Assembly (NCBI GenBank): GCA_015698045.1
Contig: BLAL01000338.1
Location: 1,426,001 to 1,490,000, forward strand
Length of the DNA: 64,000 bases
From: Rhizophagus clarus
Lineage: Eukaryota > Glomeromycota > Glomeromycetes > Glomerales > Glomeraceae
Direction: 5' to 3'
Position 1 is the first letter of the stretch. Each line of letters opens with the position of its first letter. A program made the translations under genes and the position numbers. The notes under the pieces were generated by a model. It did no database searches. It was not told the DNA's origin and saw only the letters and a list, made by a program, of their open reading frames with translations. Shown here piece after piece: positions 11,830-24,091 of this stretch.

Positions 11830-12320
11830 TTTTTAATATTTATTTTTTTCAGCTACAATAGTACGGCTTCAGACTTAGGATATACTTGTAATGGAGGGAT
11901 TGCTTAAAGAAATGTTCTTTTCCTTTATTTTGTAGGGAATGGCCTTGGAGACAGCTTCAGACTTAGGGTATCTAACGTTTCTTTTTCCTTTATTTTTAGG
12001 GAACGGCCTTGAAGACAGTCTTGGACTTGTAATGAGAGAGGCTTCAGTTGGAAATTGCTTAAAGAAACATTCTAATATTTCTTTTCTTCTTTATTTTATA
12101 GAGAACAGCTTTGGAGACGACTTTAGACTTAAAGTATGTTGTAATGAGAGAGGACTTCAGTTGGAAATTGCTTAAAGAAACGTTCTAACATTTCTTTTCT
12201 TCTTTATTTTTATAGGAGTTATATAAGTATATTTTGATAGAGGAATTTATTTAAAGAAATGTTTTGACATTTCTTTTCTTCTTTATTTTTCTAGTGAATA
12301 TGTTTGGATACGATGTTGCA
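11830..12320 (+). repeat. Intron-like tandem array 3
   Basis: About five diverged units have acceptors (TTTTAG/TATAG) followed by a block such as GGAACGGCCTTGAAGACAGT. A spacer with AAAGAAACGTTCTAACATTT (containing a branch-point-like CTAAC) and another acceptor follow. It faces array 2 within the same inner element. Open frames across it (11939-12175) are probably read-through of the units. Confidence 0.55.
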
Positions 12321-13449
12321 ATAGGGTTTAATTGGAATTTACTTAGAAAACAGTTTAATAGTAACGTGTCTAATGTTAGTAATATATTTACTAATGTAAT
12401 TTAATAAAATAAAATAAATAAAATTTATAAGTTTATTTTAAATTTGCGTATTTTACACCATTTTTCTAACTAAGAATTGCATTACTATATAAAAAAAGTT
12501 GCGTAGAGTTAATAGTAAATCATTTGTGAGTATTATTTAAGATCTTAGCGTAAAATAAAAATAAAATAATTTGCCAATACAGAACTGTCATAAACAGCGT
12601 AAAATAAAATAAATAAAATTCATCTATATATAAAATATTTTTTTTAATAATAAAAAAATGGCTTAATGTGATTGGATAAGAACTACCGCCCTTTCTATTG
12701 CAAAAAAGTTTGTATTCCTATAGTACTAATTTTAGTTTAGTGTAACTTGTCACTATTTTTAGATGTAGGTCATTTGGTATAACATTTGCAATTATCCTGA
12801 TTATCTCAATTTTTTATTATGTAAATCGACTTTCATTTATAATTGAAAAATGTAGTAAACTTATTTTTCATTTCTGGGGTAGTTTCCACCCTTTCTATTG
12901 CAAAGACCCCATATATTTTTTATTATTTTGTTTATTTGTTTATTAAGTGTAAAGAGAAGTCTCTTATTATAAATAAAATAAATACACAAAAAAAATATTT
13001 CTCAAGTATACTATCATAAAAAAACTAACAGTTTAATATTTAAATAGTTCTATAACTGTTTGATGATTTTATTTAATTTTCAAAAATTTGTTTTATTAAA
13101 TAATAAACCAAACCTACACTGTAAAGTGAAAACTAACCACGTGACGTATAATAATCCTAACTGTAGTTTTATATATATAAAAATATTTAGAAAATATCTA
13201 TTTTTTCACAAATATTTTAAATTAATATTGTAAAGTTTATAAAAAACGCGTATATTATTAAAAAACATTTTAGGAAGAGAAAAGAGGGAGGAAGATAATT
13301 TTTATTATAACAGGTAAACAAATAAATTTGCAAAACTGATCACATCATGTAAGTCACGTGGTAATGATAAACCATACATATATGATTACTAAAAATATTT
13401 ACATCTTTAGCCAACCATACAATATATGTTTACTATATACCCATTTACT

Positions 13450-13808
13450 ATATTTTTTTTGTAGCTTATTCAGAATTTTAAATAATATATATATAGGTAA
13501 TAAAAAATTTTGCTTATTTATTATATAAAATTTTTTTTTAAATCATTTAAAATTTGTATATTAGAAAGCAAAATATAAAAAAAAATTGTAATTATAAATA
13601 CATAATAGAAAATTGAAATTTTTAAAGTTATATATAGATTTTATATGATAAAAGATGATTTTTATACTACATATATATATATATAAATAAATTTTAATTT
13701 AAAAAAAAATTCTTTCTACCGATCCTTCAGGCCATATACTAAGCAGAAAGATATTTTCAAAAAACTATAGTTTTATTATATTGTTCAATAGTTTTTCGTT
13801 CTACAATT
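13450..13808. other. AT-rich DNA between transposable elements
   Basis: Nothing coding is visible. It is composed mostly of A/T runs and TATATA tracts. Confidence 0.4.
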
Positions 13809-16199
13809 ATGAGCCAACTGTCATTCTATCCTATGACATATTCGCAAAGTAAAAACGCCATAGTTCAAGACAGTTCTACTCTACCTGGAGCGTCTTCAGA
13901 CTCAGATGCAAAAAGAAAATAGCCAGTTATCGAAATACCAGCTACTAAAGCTACCAACAGTAAACTCACTTCTAACACGAGAGGTCAAGTTCCTCCTGCT
14001 AGCGATCCAAAAACTCTGACTGTAAAAACAGTTCAGTTCACCTTCCCACCTGTTACTAGTACCTCAAAACACACTTTTAACGCTAATACACAAATGCTCA
14101 TTGATACTAACAAATGTCAACAAACAACTGGCTAATCAGATATGGCCATGAATACCACCAAAATTCTGTCAGCTAACACAGCATTCACAATCAACGCCAT
14201 TCTGAATTCCGCCCATGACTCCATCACACAAGAAACTGATATGGAAATTATTGACAAAATCCTACCCAAAGTTACCTATATAGCAATAGCTCGATCACAG
14301 ATATACAAAACATAACTTTCCATTTTAAGCATTAAAAATTTAGAAGCAAACCATGCAATTTTGGCTAGCATTAAACAAGAATTAATCATGACCACTTCTA
14401 TTACTCTCAAGAAGGCTGTAATTGTTAACATATGCGAGAAATCGCAACCCTTACTACCTGATTCTCAACCTATGGTTAACGTATCAATAGATGATCCAGA
14501 TCACTTACCACCCAAAGTCTCTGTTAAAACTGTTCTAGGTACAGAACTCCTAGTTGAAGTCATCTCTAATGATGAATTCTTAATCTTGCTTTCTAAGGAA
14601 TTCACTATCAACGACCTTTCTTATATGTTCAAAAAAGTTGTCACGCTCAATGAACAATAGAAAACTACTAATGTGCAATCTCGTGATCACACTATTCAAG
14701 TACAAGGTACTCCAATTACTTTTAAATTGGGATTTATATCCTAACTCTTTACTTCGTACAGAGAAATTGAACATCACTATGCTAGACACCCAAATGCTGC
14801 CTGTTCGCCCAACTGACAAATTATTTATATTACTTTCAAATCAGTTGATGCGATGGATTATTTTAGAAGTCTGCGCTATGTGTGGGCTTACAATGAATTT
14901 CTTCACATAACTCTACTAACAATAGATCAAACTAATAGACAAGAAGCATAACAATATTACAAGAAATTAAATGGTTTGCCTAGTAATATTCGTACTAGGG
15001 ACTTCTAACTTTTTATCGAACAGTATAATATCATCAATTTTTGCATCCCACAAAATTTGCATACTGATACTCCTCAACATTATGCATATGTTTACTTTGC
15101 TGATGCAGAAAGTATGGAAAAAGCTACCAGCCTAACGCAGATCTTAACCATCCATCAACAAGAATTAGAATAGTCTGACCCAAAATTCCTTCATGCTACC
15201 AATGTGGCTATACTGGTCACTACCTTTGTAAATGCAGTTATTGTCTTGCAAATCGTATAATTAACAAGCGTAATTATATTAAATCAACAAGGGAATATCG
15301 CAATTCCTACTTCCGCTCTTATTCTTTGAATAACAATAACAACAGTAACACTATTAATCACGCTTCGCATTTCTATGCAAATATCGCTAGACAATCCAGT
15401 AATAATGGATCACATTTTCAGAATCAAATAGAAATCGCCAAAACTCACATTCTTTTTAACTGTAGAATAAATTCAATAACTACAACTCTCGATATAATAA
15501 CAATTCTTTTGAAGATGAGGAAGACGATTTTAAACCCTATAATAATTATAATCACGATAGAGAAGACATGAAAAATGATAACTGGAATGACAAAGATCTT
15601 TATTTTGATTTGCAAGCAAGCAGTTCCAGGTGACTAGCACACGGTTTTTCTATTAGAGTATCTAGGCCAAAAAAGGAGGATCGATGCATATATCACAAGT
15701 AGAACATAATAGCTTTGTTATGAATTAGAATGCAGATACTATCGCTGAGATTAAAAACAATTTAGTCACCTTAAAAGACGTATTTAAAAAGTTAACTAAT
15801 GACCAATTTATGCTACAATAGCAACAAAATGAAAGAATGGATATGCTAAAGCAATGATCATTTGCGACCCATTTATCATAGTCGTCTGATCGTAATATTA
15901 CAAATATCTCTAATAAATGACAAAACTGTGGCAACCTTTCTAAACGACCAATGGACTCAAGTGATTCTGATATTTTTATTAACTAACTCAATAATGAAAA
16001 AATTTTCTCAGAACAGATCAATCAGTAGAACCAAACGCTATTTAGCATTACTAATCTTTTGTTCAAACTTGAAAAGAAACTTGACAACTTAAATAGCACT
16101 AACACCAATGTTCAAGTACAGAGTGGAGCCTTGGGGGGGCCTCCACATCGTCAACCAATATCAATAATCATCATTAATGATGATGAACAATAATACTAA
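13809..16199 (+). pseudogene. LINE ORF1-like region (nonsense-mutated)
   Basis: One frame starting at this ATG (MSQLSFYPMTYSQSKNAIVQ) stays open in sense for about 1.35 kb apart from in-frame stops at 13920, 14133, 14313, 14658, 14742 and four more before 15175. After a one-base shift near 15180 the sequence CYQCGYTGHYLCKC gives a CX2CX4HX4C zinc knuckle, as in retroelement nucleic-acid-binding proteins. A helical, Asn/Gln-rich tail follows to about 16199, again interrupted only by stop codons. It would have bound element RNA. This copy is dead because of its many premature stops. The identity as ORF1 rests on the zinc knuckle and on the endonuclease/reverse transcriptase downstream. Confidence 0.65.
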
Positions 16200-16389
16200 A
16201 TATTTTTTACGTTCCTAATTACCTCCTACTAACCCCCTAATGTTTTTAAGTCATCACCTAAATACTAATCCTTCTTTTAATTGTAATACTTTAACAGCTA
16301 AACGAAAGAAAAAGAAAAAATAAAAAAAACAAAATGATAACTGTGTTACTACTGACACTATTTATGATTATTCATTTTATTTTACTATA

Positions 16390-18580
16390 GGCACGCTGAA
16401 TATCAACACTCTGACCGAATTGAAACTAACATACCTAATGGATACAATTAACAAACTACAATTAGATATTTTAGGTTTAACAGAAACTTGTTTCACCTTA
16501 CGCAAAATGAAATTTCTTCTGAATAACAGATATCTGAACTACGAATTCATTTCTGATAGTACATATAAAGACACAGGTGCTATTTTGATTATCAAGAAAC
16601 TTCTCGCAAGATATATTTCCTACATAAAAACATTTGATGACCACTTGATCAAAGTGAACTTTATGTTTAAGAAAAATCACAATTTGAGCATTCTTCTCCT
16701 CTACAACTATATTACGTGCGATAACAAAAAACAAATTATTCTTAACAAAAAAGTGATACAAGAAATTATTAAGAGTAAACAACAATATCATCAAATCATT
16801 CTAATGGGGGATTTAAACTTGGGATATAAAAAGTTTCAGGAATTCTCCACTAAAGGAAAATGGTTCCCTTAACATTATATGTTACTTCAAAACTTGATAG
16901 AAAAAGATCTCTTTGATATTTATAAAGAATTGCTTAATCTCGACGATAGGAATTATAAATCTAACACATGCTCGTTTGATAACGAAAGACATCGCACTAG
17001 AATTGATTATATATGGACAACACATAATATTTATAAAGACGCTGTTAGCGCCAAAATAATTACTTCAAATATTGTTACTTCACACAAACTTTTAATCGTA
17101 AAATTTTAAAAAGCAGTATCGCTTTACTTAACATACTGTACATATTCCAGTTACAGTGCCTATAGAACGTATCAAATACAACTATAAGAAATTAACTGAT
17201 GACAAAATAGAACATATGAATATGTCAGCATCTACTTACCTATAGTCCTCAACTTCAATATCCAATCAATGATTATCGCCACAAGATAAAATCAACAAAA
17301 CATGGTCCACAATAAGAGATTGTATAATTGATGCTAAAAACTAATACATTCTCCATACCAAAATCAAGTTGACGACCAACCTGGATACTAGAATCGAAGA
17401 TAATGATACTTATAAATTCACGTGATTCCTCTTTGCCATTAGAAAGAAATTCAAAAAAACTGCCAGATAACTCAAAGTCCAAAGTAATCGTCAAACACAT
17501 ACGGAAAAGCCTGCACAATAAAGAAATTGACTATATATACTATGTTGGACAGTATACCTTCAACTCAGTACTAAGACCCCATTATATTTAAGAACTTTCT
17601 GATTTTATTAAAATATTCAAAACATTCTTACAAGTACAAATTAGCCAAGAAAAAGAAAAAAAGATTCAACAAGTGATAGAAATACGTCAAAAGAATTTAG
17701 AATATGATCAAAAATGAATGATTGATAGTATGATGGAACGTGAATTCAAGAAAATTCATATAGATAAACTTATTGATGTCAGTAGAGACGGCCAAGAAGT
17801 CCTTATTACAGACCCTACACAATCAAAAACTTGGTAAAGAACCATTTCCAATATTGCGCAAGATTCACCAATGACGAAAAGATTATACCACTGGAATGAA
17901 TCCATAAATATACGCCCAAAAATAATATAAATGAAGATATATATAATCCAATGATTAGCCTAATATCTCTCGAAGAATTAACAGATGTTATTACTAACCT
18001 TCCAAAAGGCAAAGCACACAGTCCTACTAATATCACTTATGAAGACATTCAGTTACTATTCCCTGCCACTAAAGAATTATTGCTAGAACTCTTCAACAAC
18101 ATCTTGGAAATCATGGTGATACCAGACGACTGGCTAAAAACAAACATTTATCTGATTCTGAAACCAAAACCCTAGCAATATAATTTGAACAATACAAGAC
18201 TGATAATTTTACTGGAAACTGTTAGAAAAACCTTTATTAAAATTATTACTAACTGTCTATCAAATATAATAAAAAAATATCAAGTTCTAAGTGGACATCA
18301 ATTCGCTGGTTTACCCAAGAAATCCACTTTTAAACCTTCCCGTATTATAAAGAAAATCTTAAATTATGCTAAAGAACACAAAAAAATCTTTGGCTCCTCT
18401 CTCTTGACATGTCTAAGGCATATGACCGTGTAAATACCAAAATGCTTCAACACATCATGCAACGAATCAAGATCTCAGACACCATCATACAACTAATATT
18501 GAACTTGTTCAATGGACGTACTAATCAAGTGTTCACTCTGGGTGGACTGAATCAGGACTCGTATTGTCACACTATATAAC
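16390..18580 (+). pseudogene. LINE endonuclease/reverse transcriptase remnant
   Basis: An APE-type endonuclease comes first: GTLNINTL, LDILGLTET, ILMGDLNLG and RIDYIW are the usual motif positions, ending near 17107. The frame then continues through several stops into a linker. The reverse transcriptase starts around 17950 (LTDVITNLPKGKAHSPTNIT) and reaches LDMSKAYDRV (about 18408-18437), the first catalytic-aspartate motif. Homology ends abruptly near 18580, before the YADD-type motif. The full enzyme would nick the target and prime reverse transcription there. This copy is broken by stops, a frameshift near 18405 and loss of the 3' half. Missing 3' sequence is unusual for LINEs, which normally lose 5' ends. 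Confidence 0.8.
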
Positions 18581-19492
18581 CTTTGTGAAAGGGCAACTAA
18601 CAACTAAAAATCATCATATGCTATCCTTTGGTGAAGTAGTTAAATTACAGTGATATTTTTCTCATAGGACACTATGACTCTTTATTAAAATATGCAACTA
18701 TATTATATATATTAATTCATCATAGTGCAGTTCTATTTAAGAGAGAATAACGCATACTATGCCCCTCAGTCTACGTAAAAGCATTCTTATGCAAACCTCA
18801 TCCTTTCAAAATTAACTAATAAAAAATTTGTATAACAAAAAAATAAACAAAAAAAAATACAAACAAAACCTTCAGGATAAACTAAAAGAAAGACCACCCT
18901 ATACTTCTAAAATAAAATAGCTTAAGAATAGGCAGTACAAAATATAATTGCAACTGCACTATGTTAAATAAAAGAAGGACTACGCTATTAATAAAACCCA
19001 GTAGAAAAAATTAAAAGCTTTGATAGTATTCTAATATATACTTTACATCAAAATATTCTAGTAAGTGCTATAATAAAGACTTGTTTTTTGTTTTTTAGAT
19101 GACTCTCTCTACCTATTTCTGTATGTTTCTTAAACAGTAAAATCCTTCTGTAGACATTTTGGTCTTTGAACCCATCATCAGCACCTTCTTTGTGATGTTT
19201 GTGAGCAAAGAGTTTTTAATACTCAGCTGAATTTCACCATTCTTATTTCTAAAAATTTTTTCTATTTAATATCTTGATAAGTATGTAAACAAAATTACTG
19301 TTTACTATACTTTGTTTACTGTTTTATTTTATTTTTTCAAAAAAATTTTTTCTGAAAAAAATAGATATAAGAAGAGTTTCAAAAAATCATATTTTATTTT
19401 TATATTATCAATTTTCTTGCAAAAAATTATTTTGCAATTTTAAAATATGATTTTGTCACTTTAGTTAAATAAAACTATCTTTTTATATTTAA
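18581..19492. other. Unassigned AT-rich DNA downstream of the LINE
   Basis: No gene was recognised. The junction near 18580 is abrupt, so this may be another element or the original flank. Confidence 0.35.
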
Positions 19493-19752
19493 GGTCATTT
19501 CAAGCCAATTTTTTGTTTAATATAACATAGGGGGTCACAATTTAGGGAGAGGGAGGAAAAAACATGATCAGAATTATTATAATTTTAGTTAGAATTATAA
19601 GTAACAATATATATATATGTAATTTGTAATTTTTATTTATAATTCTGGCCAAATTTTATAATTTTGGTTTAAATTATGTGTAATATTTTTTTCTAATTTT
19701 TTGAAAATGAGAAGGAGGGGTGTGTTAAATAAAGAATTAAAATGGAATAGTC
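19493..19752. mobile_element. MITE related to the neighbouring DDE transposon
   Basis: The left end GGTCATTTCAAGCCAATT and the right end (reverse complement AGACTATTCCATTTTAATTC) are imperfect inverted copies. They resemble the GACTRTTCCAACTTA termini of the 19930-24091 element. About 260 bases long, without coding. Confidence 0.5.
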
Positions 19753-19929
19753 TAAGTAAAGTTGTTTAACTAGATTAAATCTATCTATAATTAAATTTTT
19801 ATAATAATTAGTCTAATATTTGTAAAATATAAATAATTTTTATACTTTTAATTTTTTATTATTTATATAATTTTTAACTTTAAAATGTAATTTTTTTATT
19901 TTAGATTAATTAAATCAATTTTATAATTA

Positions 19930-22900
19930 GACCATTCCAACTTACAGTTATGTTTAACAAAAATTTTTATTAAAAAAAGACATGGAGAGTGGGAAATCAA
20001 AAAAAAAATTACAAATTTTTTTAAACAATGATCAAGCATAAAAAATGATGGAAAATTATTATTTATTAGTACTAATTGTAATGTTTATTATAAAATCTTT
20101 GAAAATAGGAGGGGATAATGATAAATTACCTATTTACATATTATAAAAATTTGTATTTTGCTTTTTGTAAAAAAATTCTTTCCTTTTTCTTGACAAATTT
20201 CGCATAAGGGGTATACTGTTTGAAATTGAGATAAAATTTCTTGTGATGGTTCAATAAGATTATCCTCTTCACCACAATAATAATATATCTGTAAGTGTTT
20301 AATCTTATAAAAATAATATATATACCTGCTCAATTGGCAAATTACAAGTTAAATTCATCCTAACAAAAATCTTGTTGTATAAGAAATGATTTTTTGGAAC
20401 AATTGGTAAATTACATGTATATGCAAATGTTTCTATGGCTGCTTGTAATGCTTCATAATCAGAATCATCTAATGCATATTGGCTAAACAGACAGTGAAGT
20501 TTTAAGCAAGAAATACAAAAAACAAAATCATGAACCCTTGCAGTAACCAAAACTCCACTTGGAGCAAGTTCTTTGCATTCATAATGATTTTTTTTACTTG
20601 GAATGTCTTTTTCAGTGGTATTTTGCCCATACGATGAATCAAAATCCTGATAATGATCAGAATCTAAATCAATAATTTGTGAATTAAAAAAAAATTTTTA
20701 AATGAAAAATATAAAACACTCACTACTTGAAATTTGTGGATCTGGTATATAATGTAATTGATTAAAAATTTCATGTGATAATTGAACAGGACCACAAATT
20801 AAGTAATTACTTTCTCCATATTTTTTAATCTTAAAAATAATAAAAGTAATGTTAATATTATTAAATACTATAAAATTAATAAAATTAAACTTAATACCTG
20901 AAATGAATATTCTCAGATTAAACAATGTGATTTGATTTGATGAATTTTTGTAAATCAACACAAGTACAAAGTTTGTTTTGTGAGGTATCATTTTGAGTAA
21001 CAGTATTATCAATTCTTTCACCTAAAACTTATGTATAAAGAATTTAACTATAAAATTTGAGTAAATATACTTGAATTTTTTTTTTTTTTGCAAACAAAGT
21101 TTATGACAAGTACTTACTTCAAATAAACTATTAATTTCTTTCAGGGTGGCCAGTTCAATGCATTTAAACTTTTGATTATGCAATTTTAATCATTTAGTTC
21201 TAGTTTCTAAAGTTTTTTAAGTACTTTTAATAGCCGTTTTTAATTTTTCACTTAAAGTTTGATTAAATGATAATGCATTTCAAATATCTTCTATTATTTC
21301 TAAGCTTTTAAATATTAGTTCAGAATCAAGATTCATATCACTTTTTTTCAATGTTACACCTTGTAATCCAAGATTTATAATTGATATTACGCGTTCTGCA
21401 GGGTTAGTCCATGAATGATATGGTGCCATTTGAACTGCCGCTAGGAAATCAAAAATTTCCTTTTAAAAATAGACAAATCATTGCTATTGGAACAGAACCA
21501 AATGTGGTTTGATGATCTGCCCCACCATCAGTATAAATAATTAGCATTTCAGACAATGTGACGTACTTTTCATGTAAGTATTTCAGCCACTTACTAGAAT
21601 GCCTAAGTGCTGAACTAGGTTGAAAAACTGAATCTTTATAAGAAACAAATACTTGTCCTTGATAAAAACTTCCACAAAAATTTCACAAAATAATGAAAAT
21701 AATGGTGTTACTGAAAGTTTGGTAAAATTATGATCGCATGATGTTAATTCTGTATCTAAGGATGCCAGTGTTGCTTTATTGCGAACTCCTGTTGATGTTT
21801 TAACTATTTCTCCAATTAGAACTTTATGCTTATCATCCACTGAAATAAAGCAAATAAATTTGCGAAATTTAATAGTAAAAAGCCAAGTATAATGAAATAA
21901 TGCAGCACAATAATGAAAATCAGGATGAGATTTATGAAGTAGTCTACTTTGTACTTTGTAAGAAATCTCAAATCGACCAGTATATTGCATAGAAGTTTTT
22001 GCATAGACATTTTTTGGCCAAAATTGAAGTCTTCACTTAGAATTGGAATCTTGGAAAAGGTTTCTTCATCATGCTTAGTTTTTAAGCATTCTATAATATT
22101 TTTGTGTAATTCTCTAATTGATATTGCAACTGGCATAAATATCATTGTAATGTGTCGTCTTTCATGCATTGCTGAAATAATCTTATAGATGTGTAAATTT
22201 AATTAATAAATTTACATAGCATTTATGCATTTATTCAAACAATTATTTACTTACTTCATTAAAATAATAATCCATTTCATCCCAAAATTTATCAAATTTT
22301 GTTCCTTTAAATCCTCCATTTTTTCGTAAATCAAATATAATATTTGGGTCTTAAGTTTCATACATCAATCTTATACATTCTTGCATTTCCTAAGATATTA
22401 AATTTAGGCTACTTGATGCATCTTTAGTGAGATCTTGATATAATATACATAATATGGTAGGTGATAATTATGTATATAACAAATACTAGTATAATAAAAG
22501 CGAATTTTTAATTTAAAATATTTATTTATTTTTATCTTGAACTTTATTTGATTATAAACAAAAAAAAGTTTGAATTATACTTTATTAATCACATTTTTTC
22601 TCATTTATCAGGTACTATATTTTGGCAATAATTTGTGTACTTTAAGTAAAACTTGTGATTCTTTAGTTTTATCAGATGATTCAATAATATCTGGTCTTTT
22701 TCAAAGCCAGTTTAAAGTACCCATATAATTTCCACTATAATATCAATATAATGTAACACTAAATGGAAGTTCCATATTCTCTAAAAATACTACTTGAATA
22801 ACATTATACAGAATGAGATCGTTAATACAAGTTCTTTCTTATCATGCATTAATTTAATAATCTCATTATAATTTTCATTCATTGTCAAAGTTTTGTCAAT

Positions 22901-24091
22901 ATCTAATACTTTGATATGGTCAATTTCATTTCGTATAGATACACTGCTATTATGAATGATGCGCATTCTTTTATTCATATTATTCAGATATTCTATAAAT
23001 TTTCTTGACATTTTGCATAATTGAATGACTTCACTAATGAATTGTTCCCATTTTTTATCACTTGCCCATAGTTAAACTAATGAATTTTCCATAGCTTCAA
23101 CATGATGCTGCAAAGTTTGTACTTGAATTTCTGTTTTTTTATAGTGCGAATTAATATAGTATTGATTATAGCATGATTTTGCTTTGTATTCTGGCAAATC
23201 ATCAACAAATTTTGGTAGACAACATGATCTTGAAGTAAATTTGTTGTGATGTGAATCAATATACTAGACAAGGTTACTCAAACAGAATACAAACTTTGCC
23301 CCAGAAGTTGTATGTATGTCTCCAAACCACCCAAGTTTTTAGGTTTTTAAAATTTCAATAATATAATTATAAAGAAAGTTACTTTGAATATTTAAACCTT
23401 GTGCTGATGGAAGATGTATATCTGTAGCATTGCTTATCAAAATTTCAAGCGTATTTTTGTGATTTTTTGTTTGAGAATCATTAATATCATCATCTTCATC
23501 ATTCCACATAAATCTTATATGTATAGCTTTTAAGAAATCTAATATTTCTAAATCTTTATGAATACCCTTTGATACTATATGCCATTCATTTGATTTATCT
23601 CTTTGAAGATTAACCGATATATTCATGTTTGGTATATCATTGGTTGAAAGAATTATCTTCAAAAGATCAGATAATGATTCAGGAGGTTCAATACTAGTTG
23701 CTGAAGACTTGACAATCTGTTTTCCATTTTGATATACAGAAACTAATAAATATAATTTCATTTTAGCATAAGCTTTATCTCAAAGAAGAAGGTGTGCATT
23801 TTTTTAAAAGAAAAAAAATACCAAAAATGCAAGTGAAAAAAAAAAATTCTGTGAAGCAGAACCAGTAATATGATTTTATTTGTAATACAATAGCAGATTA
23901 ATTTTTTAGTTTATTATTTCGTTAAATTTTAAATGTTACATATTTTTTACCTTAAATTTAGATTTTTTCAGAGGGGGATACATATACCTTTATAAATATT
24001 TTACTTTTTTTATATATCTTGGATGTATATATTAATCATGAAAATTCTGAAGGGGGGAATTTATTAAACATAACTTTAAGTTGGAACAGTC
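19930..24091 (-). mobile_element. DDE DNA transposon, ~4.2 kb, decayed
   Basis: The ends are inverted repeats. The left reads GACCATTCCAACTTACAGTT and the right, reversed, reads GACTGTTCCAACTTAAAGTT; similarity runs to 19961 and from 24060. Both flanks carry TTA (19927-19929 and 24092-24094), a plausible 3-base target duplication of the kind made by PIF/Harbinger-type elements. The element encodes a transposase-like protein on the minus strand. Confidence 0.7.
20130..23761 (-). pseudogene. Transposase of the 4.2-kb element (fragmented)
   Basis: Reading 5' to 3' on the minus strand, the amino-terminal piece (from 23761, MKLYLLVSVYQNGKQIV) is open for 140 residues. Further pieces follow at 23271-22790 and 22169-21583. 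The catalytic core is recognisable by order and spacing: VDDKHK (21823-21840), YTDGGADHQTTFGS (about 21509-21535 and just downstream) and NPAERVISIINLGLQ (about 21360-21405). These give a D-D-E triad. A Cys-containing tail (PLCEICQEKGKNFFT) ends the protein near 20150. There are several frameshifts (for example in GNF/DFLAAVQMAP near 21455) and stops, so this copy is inactive. The family is, from memory, abundant in Rhizophagus genomes; I cannot assign the superfamily with certainty. Confidence 0.7.

Larger units (their letters stand above)
10579..12914. mobile_element. Inner DNA element with near-perfect 34-base terminal inverted repeats
   Basis: Bases 10579-10612 and the reverse complement of 12881-12914 agree at 33 of 34 positions (core GGGGTCTTTGCAATAGAAAG). 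The enclosed 2.3 kb has no transposase-like open frame, so it is probably non-autonomous. Its interior carries two arrays of intron-like units, one on each strand. A further partial copy of the terminal motif occurs at about 12690-12706. No clear target duplication could be read from the AT-rich flanks. Confidence 0.75.
10249..13449. mobile_element. Possible outer DNA element with imperfect terminal inverted repeats
   Basis: The left end (about 10249-10291, including TATGTATTGTACGGTTGGCT) and the right end (about 13407-13449, including AGCCAACCATACAATATATG) are inverted copies over about 40 bases with roughly 70-75% match by eye. Subterminal TACCATACATGTA-like motifs occur inside both ends. 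A second, better-conserved element lies inside. No transposase was found, so it may be non-autonomous, or two separate small elements facing each other. Confidence 0.45.

Noticed and set aside
13809-16199. Alternative genetic code reading TAA/TAG as Gln in the window
   Set aside because: All host genes here end at TAA and contain no internal TAA or TAG, so the stops in the LINE are best seen as mutations.
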